A DNA stretch of 64,000 bases from Terrimesophilobacter bigeumensis (GTDB lineage: Bacteria; Actinomycetota; Actinomycetes; Actinomycetales; Microbacteriaceae), in assembly GCF_039537265.1 (NCBI RefSeq), contig NZ_BAABAE010000003.1, forward strand, positions 1,302,001-1,366,000, given 5' to 3'. Each line of letters starts with the position of its first letter. The first letter of the stretch is position 1. Below are positions 43,894 to 52,291 of this stretch, piece by piece. The position numbers were made by a program, and so were the translations under genes. Below the pieces are notes generated by a model. It made no database searches. It was not told where the DNA came from and saw only the letters and a program-made list of their open reading frames with translations.

Positions 43894-44262
43894 TCAGCCG
43901 AGCTGCACGGTCCAGATCTGAAGCATCCGGTACACCATCACGGCCACGGCGAGCGCTGCAGCGCCGAGGATGACGGTGCTCCACCTCGTCCGCTCGACGA
44001 GCGCCCAGAAGCCCGCCAGCGGAACGAGGATGATCGCCGAGACGAGATAGGTGTAGAACTCGAGCGGGTTGCCGGTCGGGGCGTTGCCGAACGCCGGAGC
44101 GAGCAACGCCAGGACGAGTTGAACCACGAGCAGGAGTTCGACGAGCAACAGGGCGCCGAGGCTGTAATCGTCGGGCTTCCGTCCGGCCAGTCCCGCAATG
44201 ATGGCGAACAGGCCTGTCAGGACGGCGACGCCGATCTGCAGCCAGGTGAACCAGTCGATCAT
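43894..44262 (-). CDS. Hypothetical membrane protein coupled to truB
   Basis: 122 aa with four hydrophobic helices (about 5-25, 35-58, 70-90, 96-115). No motif recognised. Its ATG overlaps the truB stop by 4 bp, so it is co-translated with truB. There is no known functional link between tRNA pseudouridylation and this protein. Confidence 0.7.
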   Translation of the reverse strand: MIDWFTWLQIGVAVLTGLFAIIAGLAGRKPDDYSLGALLLVELLLVVQLVLALLAPAFGNAPTGNPLEFYTYLVSAIILVPLAGFWALVERTRWSTVILGAAALAVAVMVYRMLQIWTVQLG

Positions 44263-45161
44263 GTCGGTTCCTCCTTCGGGAAGTTGACGAGGACCCTGGC
44301 AACACCGCCGGCGACGGCGACGAGGCCGATGAGGCGGCCATCGGGGCCGATCGCCGCGACCGGGTCGCCATCCGGATGCACGACGACCGGTCGCTTGCCG
44401 TGGCCGAGGTCGACGGCTTCCTGGGCGCTCAACTCGAGTACGGGAAACAGCTCACGGGCGACAGCGGCCGGGTCGAGAAGATCCCCCTTCGCATCGACCG
44501 AGTCGAGAGTGGGCACCCCCTCGACCCGGAACGGGCCGACCCGCGTGCGGCGGAGCGCCGTGAGATGGCCGCCGACGCCGAGGGCGCGACCCAGGTCGCG
44601 GGCGAGCGCCCTCACATAGGTACCGGTCGAGCACTCCACCCGCACATCGAGGTCGAGGAACTCGCCGTGGCGGACGGCCAGCACCTCGAAGGCCGAGACG
44701 GTCACGGCCCTCGAGCCGAGCTCCACCGTCTCGCCGGCTCGCGCCCTGGCGTAGGCGCGGCGCCCGTTCACCTTGATCGCGCTCACCGTCGACGGAACCT
44801 GCCGGATGTCGCCGGTGAGCCCCCCGATTGCGGCGAGAAGCTGCGGCTCGGTCACCGCGGCGAGGCGATCGGGGTCGGCGATGCGGTCGACGGGGCTGTC
44901 AGCGTCATCCGAGGGGGTCGAGGCGCCCAGTCGGATCGTCGCAAGGTATTCCTTGTCGAGGCCGACGAGGTAGGTCAGCAGGCGCGTGGCACCGTCGATG
45001 CCGAGGACGAGGAGTCCGGTCGCCATCGGGTCAAGGGTGCCGGCGTGACCAACCCTGCGTGTACCAGCGAGCTTCCTGACCCGGGATACGACGTCGTGAC
45101 TCGTCATGCCGCCGGCTTTGTCGACGAGCAGGATGCCGCCTCTCCCCAGAGTCTCCGCCAC
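44259..45161 (-). CDS. truB: tRNA pseudouridine-55 synthase
   Basis: 300 aa. Makes pseudouridine-55 in the T-loop of tRNAs. The catalytic aspartate is in GHAGTLDPMATGLL near residue 43; KEYLATIRLG and RVECSTGTYVRALARDLG are further family motifs. The C-terminal PUA-like region is present. GTG 45161 lies 6 nt after TAATCT. In many bacteria truB directly follows rbfA; here ketopantoate reductase, a P-loop gene and mutY separate them. Confidence 0.93.
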   Translation of the reverse strand: MAETLGRGGILLVDKAGGMTSHDVVSRVRKLAGTRRVGHAGTLDPMATGLLVLGIDGATRLLTYLVGLDKEYLATIRLGASTPSDDADSPVDRIADPDRLAAVTEPQLLAAIGGLTGDIRQVPSTVSAIKVNGRRAYARARAGETVELGSRAVTVSAFEVLAVRHGEFLDLDVRVECSTGTYVRALARDLGRALGVGGHLTALRRTRVGPFRVEGVPTLDSVDAKGDLLDPAAVARELFPVLELSAQEAVDLGHGKRPVVVHPDGDPVAAIGPDGRLIGLVAVAGGVARVLVNFPKEEPT

Positions 45162-45222
45162 CCCCCGAGATTATCAAGCACCTGGCCTGCCAATGGCAGG
45201 CGTGCCACGTAGGATTCGAAAC

Positions 45223-46215
45223 ATGAGGATAGCGGTCATCGGGGCGGGGGCCGTCGGCGGGACGATTGCCGCACTCCTCGACCGGGGCGGCCACGACGTG
45301 GAGGTGACTGCGCGCGGCGACAACCTCGAGGCCATCCGCGCGAACGGGCTCGCCTTGAGCGGCGCCTGGGGCGACCACGTCGCCCGGGTGGAGGCGAATG
45401 AGCGGCTGACGCGTGCACCGCAGCTCGCGGTCGTCGCGACCAAGGCCCTGGATGCCGCGAGTGCCCTCAGGGATAACGCGGAGTGGCTGCGCGGAATCCC
45501 GGTCGTCGTCGTGCAGAACGGCCTGCACGCGGTCACGACGGCGCGGAGGGTCCTTCGGCACTCCGACATCGTCGGGGGTCTCGCCCTGTTCGCGGCCTCC
45601 TACCTCTCCCCCGCAGTCGTCGCGGTCACGACGGACGGGAGCACGTGCCTCGGCAACGAGCGCAATGGGCTCGAGGTTCGGTATGCGGCGGATGTCCTCG
45701 GCGCCGTGATGCCCGTCACGACGACCCTGAACTTCGCCGGCGCACAATGGTCGAAGCTCATCGTCAACCAGATCAACGCCCTGCCGGCCATCACCGGCCT
45801 GAGCGCCCAGGACACGATCGCGGACCGGTCGCTTCGGCGGGTGCTGACCCGCAGCATGCGGGAGGCCGTGCGGGTCGGTATCGCCTCCGACATCCGCTTC
45901 GCGAAGCTGCAGGGGCTCTCGAACGGTGCCCTCCGGCTCTTCGGTGCGCTGCCGCTCTGGATCGGCCAGGTGCTTCCGCTCGTCATGAAGTGGCGGATGG
46001 GCTCGACGCCCAATCCGGGATCGACACTGCAGAGCATCCGGCGCGGGCAGAAGACCGAGATCGACTACCTGAACGGCGCCATCGCGGATGCCGCCCTCGC
46101 CGCGGGCACGTCGGCCCCGGTGAACGCCGCACTCGTCGCGCTCGTGCACGAGGTCGAGGGCACCGGTGTCTTCCTCACCCCCGAGCAGGTCGTAGCGCGG
46201 ATTCCCGCGGGCTGA
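45223..46215 (+). CDS. panE: Ketopantoate reductase family protein
   Basis: 330 aa. NADPH-dependent 2-dehydropantoate 2-reductase of pantothenate/CoA synthesis. N-terminal IAVIGAGAVGGTIA nucleotide fold, VVATKA, VVVVQNG and the catalytic-lysine segment AQWSKLIVNQINALPAITG; near the C-terminus KTEIDYLNGAI. Other ApbA/PanE-fold 2-oxoacid reductases are possible. ATG 45223 follows TAGGAT at 7 nt and is divergent from truB. Confidence 0.82.
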   Translation: MRIAVIGAGAVGGTIAALLDRGGHDVEVTARGDNLEAIRANGLALSGAWGDHVARVEANERLTRAPQLAVVATKALDAASALRDNAEWLRGIPVVVVQNGLHAVTTARRVLRHSDIVGGLALFAASYLSPAVVAVTTDGSTCLGNERNGLEVRYAADVLGAVMPVTTTLNFAGAQWSKLIVNQINALPAITGLSAQDTIADRSLRRVLTRSMREAVRVGIASDIRFAKLQGLSNGALRLFGALPLWIGQVLPLVMKWRMGSTPNPGSTLQSIRRGQKTEIDYLNGAIADAALAAGTSAPVNAALVALVHEVEGTGVFLTPEQVVARIPAG

Positions 46216-46238
46216 CAGCGCGGTTCACCACGCCCCGC

Positions 46239-46874
46239 TCAGCAAGAATCCACGAACACGCGGCGCGGGTGGTCCAGATCCTGATTGTCGATGATCGTCG
46301 TGGCCTTCTCGCTCGGATTCGCGTCCTTGAGGTAGGCCTCATCGGCAGCAGAGTCGCGCATGACCTCCTCGTCCCCGGACTCGATGAGCGGGGTCGAGAG
46401 CCAGATCGAGTAATTCCACAGGCCGGCGAGCTCGGGTCGGTTCAGGAACACGCCGTCGACGACGAGGATCGCGTCGGGGCCTGCCGACATCCACTTCGGC
46501 TGGAAGACCGGCTGGTCGCGCACCTCGTCGAAGCCGGTGAGCACGAAGCCGGTGCTTCCGGCCGTGTGGAACGGGTCGACGAGCACGCGGCGCAGGAGGG
46601 AGTAGTCGTAGGCGTCGCGGTACTGTGCCCCGCCGTCGAGCCACCCCTCGCGCTCACGATCGCGGCGCGGGCGGAAGAAGTCGTCGATCGATGCGCGGAA
46701 CACATGGGCATCGTTCTGGCGGAGAGCCTCGGCGAGATCGTCGGCGAACTGGCGCTGACCGGCGCCGTGGCGGCCATCGATCGCCACCATCGCGCGCCCC
46801 CTGCTGTAGTTGTGCATGATCTCGGTCGCCAGCGATTCGAGCTGGTCCTTCTTCGCGGGTGCCCATCGAGCCAT
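46239..46874 (-). CDS. Uridine-kinase-like P-loop protein lacking the Walker A lysine
   Basis: 211 aa. It resembles actinobacterial uridine-kinase-like NTPases: VAIDGRHGAGQRQFADDLAEAL at residues 30-51 where the family has GxxGxGK(S/T). Here Q40 and R41 replace the lysine and Ser/Thr. DDFFRPRRDREREG, the acceptor-loop YDYSLLRR and ILVVDGVFLNRPEL (Walker B-like) are kept. Loss of the lysine suggests it no longer hydrolyses ATP normally, or it uses an unusual P-loop. ATG 46874 lies 6 nt after TACTCT, inside a promoter shared with mutY. Confidence 0.72.
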   Translation of the reverse strand: MARWAPAKKDQLESLATEIMHNYSRGRAMVAIDGRHGAGQRQFADDLAEALRQNDAHVFRASIDDFFRPRRDREREGWLDGGAQYRDAYDYSLLRRVLVDPFHTAGSTGFVLTGFDEVRDQPVFQPKWMSAGPDAILVVDGVFLNRPELAGLWNYSIWLSTPLIESGDEEVMRDSAADEAYLKDANPSEKATTIIDNQDLDHPRRVFVDSC

Positions 46875-46891
46875 ATCTCTAGAGTAGTCCG
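46875..46891. promoter_or_regulatory. Overlapping divergent promoters of the P-loop gene and mutY
   Basis: The two start codons are only 17 bp apart. Reading right, TAGAGT (46880-46885), 6 nt, then GTG of mutY. Reading left, TACTCT (46881-46886, minus strand), 6 nt, then ATG of the P-loop gene. The two -10 hexamers share five base pairs, so two RNA polymerases cannot open both at once. Confidence 0.7.
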
Positions 46892-47758
46892 GTGACTATT
46901 GCCGCGCCGGTGAACGAGTGGTTCGCTCAGAACCGCCGCGACCTTCCGTGGCGGCGCGATGGTTTCGGAGCCTGGGGAATCCTGGTGAGCGAATTCATGC
47001 TGCAGCAGACGCCCGTCGCGCGCGTGATCGGCCCGCTCGCTGCGTGGCTCGACCGCTGGCCGACGCCGGCCGATCTCGCTGCGGTCCCCGCCGGAGAGGC
47101 GGTTCGCGCCTGGGGGCGACTCGGCTACCCGCGCCGCGCGCTCAGGTTGCACGCCTGCGCCGTTGCCATCACCGACCTGCATGGCGGGGTCGTCCCGGAG
47201 AACGTCGACGAGTTGCTCGCGCTCCCGGGTGTCGGCGAGTACACCGCCCGGGCCGTCGCGGTGTTCGCATACGGCCACCGGCATCCGGTCGTCGACACGA
47301 ACGTGCGGCGGGTCATTGCACGTGCGATCGAAGGGCAGGCGGATGCCGGACCTCCGTCCACGAAGCGCGACCTCGCAGCGATGGAGGCGGTGCTTCCCGC
47401 GGACGACGCAGCCGCACGGGTGACGAACGCTGCGGTCATGGAACTCGGCGCCCTGATCTGCACAGCGCGCTCACCGCGCTGCGACGCGTGCCCGCTTGCC
47501 GATCGCTGCGCCTGGCGGGCCGCCGGCTACCCGGAACGCCTCGGTCCGACGCGCCCTGGGCAGGCGAAGTATGAGGGCTCGGACCGGCAGGTGCGCGGAC
47601 TCATTCTCGCTGAGCTTCGCGCGAGCGACATTCCCGTGCCCAGGGCCGAACTCGACGCCCTGTGGCCGGATGCCGCCCAGCGCGAACGCGCCCTGACCGG
47701 ACTGCTCGCGGACGGCCTCGCCGTCGCATCCGAGAGCGGTTTCACGCTGCCGAACTAG
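46892..47758 (+). CDS. mutY: A/G-specific adenine glycosylase
   Basis: 288 aa. Removes adenine mispaired with 8-oxoguanine. Catalytic E34 in SEFMLQQTPVARV, helix-hairpin-helix LLALPGVGEYTARAVAVFA, catalytic aspartate in HPVVDTNVRRVI, and the iron-sulfur cluster C-x6-C-x2-C-x5-C in CTARSPRCDACPLADRCAW. It is shorter than E. coli MutY and lacks the C-terminal NUDIX-like 8-oxoG domain, as is common in actinobacteria. GTG 46892 follows TAGAGT at 6 nt. It overlaps rbfA by 4 bp at the 3' end. Confidence 0.92.
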   Translation: MTIAAPVNEWFAQNRRDLPWRRDGFGAWGILVSEFMLQQTPVARVIGPLAAWLDRWPTPADLAAVPAGEAVRAWGRLGYPRRALRLHACAVAITDLHGGVVPENVDELLALPGVGEYTARAVAVFAYGHRHPVVDTNVRRVIARAIEGQADAGPPSTKRDLAAMEAVLPADDAAARVTNAAVMELGALICTARSPRCDACPLADRCAWRAAGYPERLGPTRPGQAKYEGSDRQVRGLILAELRASDIPVPRAELDALWPDAAQRERALTGLLADGLAVASESGFTLPN

Positions 47759-48204
47759 CTCTCTTCACCCTCGTCGTCCACGAACTCGCGCGGCTTGACG
47801 TAGGGGTCGGCGTCCCCCGCATACTGCGCGCCGGAGGCCATCGCACTCACCTCGGAGTCGCGGTTGCGCGCCTCGGCGAGCAGGTCCTCGATGTGTTTCG
47901 CGTTCTCCGGGATCGCGTCGGCGATGAACTCGAGGCTCGGCGTGAGCCGTGCGGTGATGTTTTTGCCCACCTCGGTGCGCAGCATCCCGGTCGCCGACTT
48001 GAGTGCGGCGGCGGAATCCGCGCGCTCCTCATCGGTGCCGTACACGGTGTAGAAGATGCTCGCGTGCTGGAGGTCGCCGGTCATCTGCACGTCCGTGATC
48101 GTGACGAAGCCGAGCCGGGGATCCTTGAGCCCCTTCTCGAGCCGCTTCGCCACGATCACCTTGATGCGGTCGGCGAGCTTGCGCGCGCGCGCCGGGTCAG
48201 CCAC
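47755..48204 (-). CDS. rbfA: 30S ribosome-binding factor A
   Basis: 149 aa. Cold-shock 30S maturation factor. The KH-like core includes ADRIKVIVAKRLEKGLKDPRLGFVTITDVQMTGDLQHASIFYTV and the C-terminal helix; the chain ends in an acidic tail (DDEGEES). Its GTG start overlaps the infB stop by one base (TAGTG), so translation is coupled. The last gene of the nusA-ylxR-infB-rbfA unit. Confidence 0.93.
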   Translation of the reverse strand: MADPARARKLADRIKVIVAKRLEKGLKDPRLGFVTITDVQMTGDLQHASIFYTVYGTDEERADSAAALKSATGMLRTEVGKNITARLTPSLEFIADAIPENAKHIEDLLAEARNRDSEVSAMASGAQYAGDADPYVKPREFVDDEGEES

Positions 48205-50840
48205 TAGCGCACTTTCTCCTTGAGCTCGATCGTCTCGATCTCGTCGCCGATCTGGATGTCGTTGAACCTGCCAAGACCGATACCGGCCTCGAAGTCGGTC
48301 TTGACCTCGGTGACGTCGTCCTTGAACCGGCGAAGGCTCTCGATCGCGAGCCCGTCGCCGACCACGACGCCGTCGCGGATGACCCGCGCCTTGGCGTTCC
48401 TGGTGATCGTTCCGCTGCGGACGATGACACCGGCGATGTTGCCGAACTTGGAGGAGCGGAACACCTCCCGGATCTCGGCGACACCGGACTGGATCTCCTC
48501 ATATTCCGGCTTGAGCATGCCCTTGAGAGCATTCTCGACATCCTCGAGCGCGGAGTAGATCACGGAGTAGAAGCGCACATCGACGCCCTCGCGCGCCGCA
48601 CGTTCGCGGGCCTTCGGGTCGGGACGCACGTTGAACCCGATGATGATGGCGTTGTCGACGGTCGCGAGGTTGACGTCGCTCTCCGTGACGCCGCCGACAC
48701 CGCGATGGATGATGCGCAGCTGAACCGACTCGTCGACCTCGATCTTGAGCAGCGACTCCTCGAGCGCCTCGACGGCACCGGAGACGTCACCCTTGATGAT
48801 GAGGTTGAGCGACTCGACCTTGCCGTCCTCGAGGGCCTTCGTGAAGTCCTCGAGGCTGATGCGCTTGCGGCTGCGGGCCAGGAGTGCGTTGCGTTCGACG
48901 GCCTCCCGCTTCTCGGCGATCTGCCGGGCGGTGCGGTCGTCGTCGGTGACCAGGAAGGTGTCGCCGGCGCGGGGCACCGAGGTGAGCCCAAGCACAGCGA
49001 CCGGTCGGGCCGGCGTCGCCGACTCCACGGGTTCGCCGTTCTCGTCGAACATCGCCCGGACACGCCCGTAGGCGGTCCCCGCGACGATCGGGTCCCCGAC
49101 CTCGAGCGTTCCCGACTGGATGAGCACGGTCGCCACGGCGCCGCGCCCCTTGTCGAGCTTGGCTTCGATGGCGACACCGCGCGCGTCCTTGTCGGGGTTC
49201 GCACGCAGGTCGAGCCCGGCATCCGCGGTCAGGAGCACAGCGTCCAGGAGTTCCGGGATGCCGATGTCGTTGAGGGCGGAGACGTCGACGAACATCGTGT
49301 CCCCGCCGTACTCCTCGGCGACGAGCCCGAACTCGGTGAGCTGCTGGCGCACCTTGGCCGGGTTGGCATCCGGCTTGTCGATCTTGTTGACCGCGACCAC
49401 GATCGGAACGCCGGCCGCCTGGGCGTGGTTGAGCGCCTCGACCGTCTGCGGCATGATGCCGTCGTCGGCGGCGACCACGAGGATCGCGATGTCCGTCACC
49501 TGGGCACCGCGGGCACGCATGGCGGTGAACGCCTCGTGCCCAGGGGTGTCGATGAAGGTGATGGCACGCTCGACTCCGTCGTGCTCCTCGACCACCTGGT
49601 AGGCGCCGATGTGCTGGGTGATGCCACCGGCCTCGCCTTCGCGCACGTTCGCCTTGCGGATCGCGTCGAGAAGGCGGGTCTTACCGTGGTCGACGTGGCC
49701 CATGACGGTCACGACGGGCGGGCGGGCGACCAGGTCGTCCTCGTCCTCGTCTTCGAGCTCCTGGTCGAGGTCGATGTCGAAGCCCTCGAGCAGTTCGCGG
49801 TCCTCATCCTCGGGAGACACGATCTGGATCTTGTAGCCGAGCTCCTCGCCGAGCACCTCGAAGGTGGCCTCGTCGAGCGACTCCGTGGCCGTCGCCATCT
49901 CGCCGAGGTGGAACAGCACGGTCACCAGGTTGCCCGGGCTCGCATCGATCTTGTCGGCGAAGTCGGTGATGGATGCCCCGCGTCGCATCCGGATGACGGT
50001 GTCGCCGTCGCCACGGGGAACGCTCACGCCGCCGAGCGATGGGGCTTCCCGCAACTCGAACTCTGCCCGCTTCGTACGCTTCGACTTGCGGGCCTTCGCG
50101 CGACCGCCACCGCGGCCGAACGCTCCGGCAGTGCCCCCACCGGGGCCGCGACCGCGGCCACCACCACCGGCCGGGCGGTTGGGCCCGAACCCGGTGCTGG
50201 GAGTTCCCGGGGCGCCGGGGCGGAAGCCGCCTCCGGTGCGGGGTCCGCCGGTCCTGGCGCCGCCGGCTCCGCCCGGGCGGGCTCCCGGTGCGCCGGGTCG
50301 CTGCCCGACGCCGACGCCTGGGCGCGGTGCACCCGGACGAGGAGCTGCGGGGCGCGGGATGCCGGCGGGCGACGGTGGACGGGTCTGCATGCCCTGCGAA
50401 CTCGCGTACGGGTTGTTGCCGGGACGCGGTGTACCGGGGCGCTGCATGCCCTGCGAACTCGCGTACGGGTTGTTGCCGGGACGCGGGGTGCCGGGGCGCG
50501 GGATACCGGTGTCGCCGGGTCCTGGCGCCGCAGGGGCCTCAGCCGCTGCCGGCGGCTCGGGGGCAGCAGGGGCGGGGGCGGCTTCCGGTGCGGGAGCCGC
50601 GGGCGCGGGCGCTTGCGCAGCCGGCGCTTTCGGTGCCGCAGGGGCGGCCTTCGCCGGCGCCGCCTTGGGGGCGGTGATGCCGTCCGCCGCGAGCGCCGCC
50701 TTCAGCTTGCGCGCGACCGGCGGTTCGATGCTCGAGGACGGGCCCTTGACGAACTCGCCCATCTCCTTGAGCTTCTCAAGGGCTTTCTTGCTGTCGATGC
50801 CGAGTTCTGCTGCGATCTCGTGCACGCGTGGTTTAGCCAC
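48204..50840 (-). CDS. infB: Translation initiation factor IF-2
   Basis: 878 aa. Delivers initiator tRNA to the 30S subunit. N-terminal IF2 domain MAKPRVHEIAAELGID (1-~50); a Pro/Ala/Gly-rich linker to ~250 with a duplicated 19-residue unit; a basic patch; the G domain with GHVDHGKT at 381-388, DTPGHEAF, NKID and SALND; then domains II-IV. The long linker is usual in actinobacteria. It lies 89 bp after ylxR and overlaps rbfA by one base. Confidence 0.95.
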   Translation of the reverse strand: MAKPRVHEIAAELGIDSKKALEKLKEMGEFVKGPSSSIEPPVARKLKAALAADGITAPKAAPAKAAPAAPKAPAAQAPAPAAPAPEAAPAPAAPEPPAAAEAPAAPGPGDTGIPRPGTPRPGNNPYASSQGMQRPGTPRPGNNPYASSQGMQTRPPSPAGIPRPAAPRPGAPRPGVGVGQRPGAPGARPGGAGGARTGGPRTGGGFRPGAPGTPSTGFGPNRPAGGGGRGRGPGGGTAGAFGRGGGRAKARKSKRTKRAEFELREAPSLGGVSVPRGDGDTVIRMRRGASITDFADKIDASPGNLVTVLFHLGEMATATESLDEATFEVLGEELGYKIQIVSPEDEDRELLEGFDIDLDQELEDEDEDDLVARPPVVTVMGHVDHGKTRLLDAIRKANVREGEAGGITQHIGAYQVVEEHDGVERAITFIDTPGHEAFTAMRARGAQVTDIAILVVAADDGIMPQTVEALNHAQAAGVPIVVAVNKIDKPDANPAKVRQQLTEFGLVAEEYGGDTMFVDVSALNDIGIPELLDAVLLTADAGLDLRANPDKDARGVAIEAKLDKGRGAVATVLIQSGTLEVGDPIVAGTAYGRVRAMFDENGEPVESATPARPVAVLGLTSVPRAGDTFLVTDDDRTARQIAEKREAVERNALLARSRKRISLEDFTKALEDGKVESLNLIIKGDVSGAVEALEESLLKIEVDESVQLRIIHRGVGGVTESDVNLATVDNAIIIGFNVRPDPKARERAAREGVDVRFYSVIYSALEDVENALKGMLKPEYEEIQSGVAEIREVFRSSKFGNIAGVIVRSGTITRNAKARVIRDGVVVGDGLAIESLRRFKDDVTEVKTDFEAGIGLGRFNDIQIGDEIETIELKEKVR
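50384..50497 (-). repeat. 57-bp tandem duplication in infB
   Basis: Two copies of a 57-bp unit (50384-50440 and 50441-50497) differ at a few bases and encode the 19-residue PGTPRPGNNPYASSQGMQ-type repeat in the IF-2 linker. In frame, so the copy number could vary without disrupting the protein. Confidence 0.88.
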
Positions 50841-50929
50841 AATTCTCCTGTCTGGGGCCTGCCCCCGGACGGGAGCAGACCTAGTTGCGGACGGGTCTCA
50901 TTTCGAGCCGCTCATTAGTTGTCCATAGG

Positions 50930-51205
50930 TCAATCAGCCTGTTCTTCAGGGGCTCCGGGTGGAGCCTCGATCATGGTGAGAACCTGCCGGGTGGCGAGCC
51001 CCGACTCCACCCTCAGCGCCCGGCCGAAGGCCTTGCGTCGCAGTGCGGAGTCAATGCATTCGCGGGTGGGATGCACCCACGCGCCCCGACCGGGAAGCGT
51101 GGCGGTGTGATCCACCACCACTTCGCCTTCGCGGGCCACCACCCGCATCACGGCGGAGCGATCGACCCGTTTCCGGCAGCCAAGGCAGGTTCTAACGGGT
51201 TCCAG
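50930..51205 (-). CDS. ylxR: YlxR (DUF448) RNA-binding protein, apparent CTG start
   Basis: 91 aa. The family binds RNA and in some bacteria affects RNase P and nucleoid functions. The conserved N-terminus EPVRTCLGCRKRVDRSAVMRVV lies upstream of any in-frame ATG, GTG or TTG except an internal GTG at 51151 that would delete the C-x2-C motif. The only plausible start is CTG at 51205, 9 bp after the nusA stop, with AGGGG as ribosome-binding site. The rest has GRGAWVHPTRECID and ALRRKAFGRAL, as in YlxR. Confidence 0.82.
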   Translation of the reverse strand: MEPVRTCLGCRKRVDRSAVMRVVAREGEVVVDHTATLPGRGAWVHPTRECIDSALRRKAFGRALRVESGLATRQVLTMIEAPPGAPEEQAD

Positions 51206-51213
51206 TGTAACCC

Positions 51214-52206
51214 CTAGTCCTCGAGGATGCTGTCCGGCTGGATGTCGATGCGCGCGCCGGTGAGCTTCGCCGCGAGGCGGGCGTTCTGCCCTTCCTTGCC
51301 GATCGCGAGCGAGAGTTGGTAGTCCGGCACGAGCGCGCGGACGGCTTTGAGCGATTCGTCGATGACGAAGGCGCTCGTGACCTTCGCCGGCGAGAGCGCG
51401 TTCGCGACGAAGGTGGCGAGATCCGGGCTGTAATCGACGATGTCGATCTTCTCGTTGTTGAGCTCGGCGGTCACCGCTCGCACGCGCTGACCCATCTCAC
51501 CGATGCAGGCGCCCTTGGCATTGATACCCGGCTCGTTCGCCTTCACCGCGATCTTCGTGCGATGGCCGGCCTCGCGGGCCAGGGAGACGATTTCGACCGC
51601 ACCGCTGGCGATCTCCGGCACCTCGAGGGCGAAGAGCTTGCGAACGAGCGACGGATGCGTGCGCGACACCGTGATCGACGGTCCCTTGAGACCCTTGCTC
51701 ACGCTCGTGACGTACACCCGGATGCGGGAGCCGTGCGCGTAGTCCTCCCCCGGCACCTGCTCCTCCGGTGGCAGGAGCGCCTCGATGACGCCCAGGTCGA
51801 CGTGGATCATCCGCGGGTTCGGCCCCTGCTGGATGACGCCGGCGACAATGTCGCCCTCCCGGCCGCGGAACTCGCCGAGCACGTGGTCGTCGGCGATGTC
51901 GCGCAGTCGCTGGTTGATGACCTGCTTGGCGGCGAAGGCGCCGATCCGGCCGAAGTCGCTCGGGCTGTCCTCTGCCTCGCCGATGACCTCGCCATCCTCG
52001 TTGAGCTCGGGGACATAGATGGCGACGTGACCGGTCTTGCGGTCGAGTTCTACGCGCGCAGGCGGTGGCCCATCCTTCGGCTCCGGCTGACCGGTGTGCT
52101 TGAGGTACGCGGTCAGGATGGCCTGTTCGATGATCGTGACGAGTTCATCGAAGGGGATCTCGCGTTCGCGCTCCATCGTGCGCAGCACGCTCAGTTCGAT
52201 GTCCAC
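51214..52206 (-). CDS. nusA: Transcription termination/antitermination factor NusA
   Basis: 330 aa. Binds RNA polymerase and RNA to control pausing and antitermination. N-terminal polymerase-binding domain, S1 domain (about 105-185), KH1 with VGAC-like GINAKGACIGEMGQRVRAVTAEL, and KH2 with YQLSLAIGKEGQNARLAAKLTG. It lacks the C-terminal acidic repeats of E. coli NusA, as in other actinobacteria. GTG start with GGAGG 6 nt upstream. The gene directly upstream is proS; no rimP lies between them. Confidence 0.94.
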   Translation of the reverse strand: MDIELSVLRTMEREREIPFDELVTIIEQAILTAYLKHTGQPEPKDGPPPARVELDRKTGHVAIYVPELNEDGEVIGEAEDSPSDFGRIGAFAAKQVINQRLRDIADDHVLGEFRGREGDIVAGVIQQGPNPRMIHVDLGVIEALLPPEEQVPGEDYAHGSRIRVYVTSVSKGLKGPSITVSRTHPSLVRKLFALEVPEIASGAVEIVSLAREAGHRTKIAVKANEPGINAKGACIGEMGQRVRAVTAELNNEKIDIVDYSPDLATFVANALSPAKVTSAFVIDESLKAVRALVPDYQLSLAIGKEGQNARLAAKLTGARIDIQPDSILED

Positions 52207-52291
52207 CGAGTGCCTCCACTATTCATTTCTTCTGTTGTCATCCGGCGATTCCGTTGGACCGGGAACGGGCCGGGTCAAGTCTCCTTCTAAA

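Noticed and set aside
52207..52291. Possible short leader peptide upstream of nusA, after an AAGGAG near 52280 (minus strand)
   Set aside because: The nearest TTG would be only 2 nt from the AAGGAG, too close for initiation, and the short frame has no attenuator hairpin.
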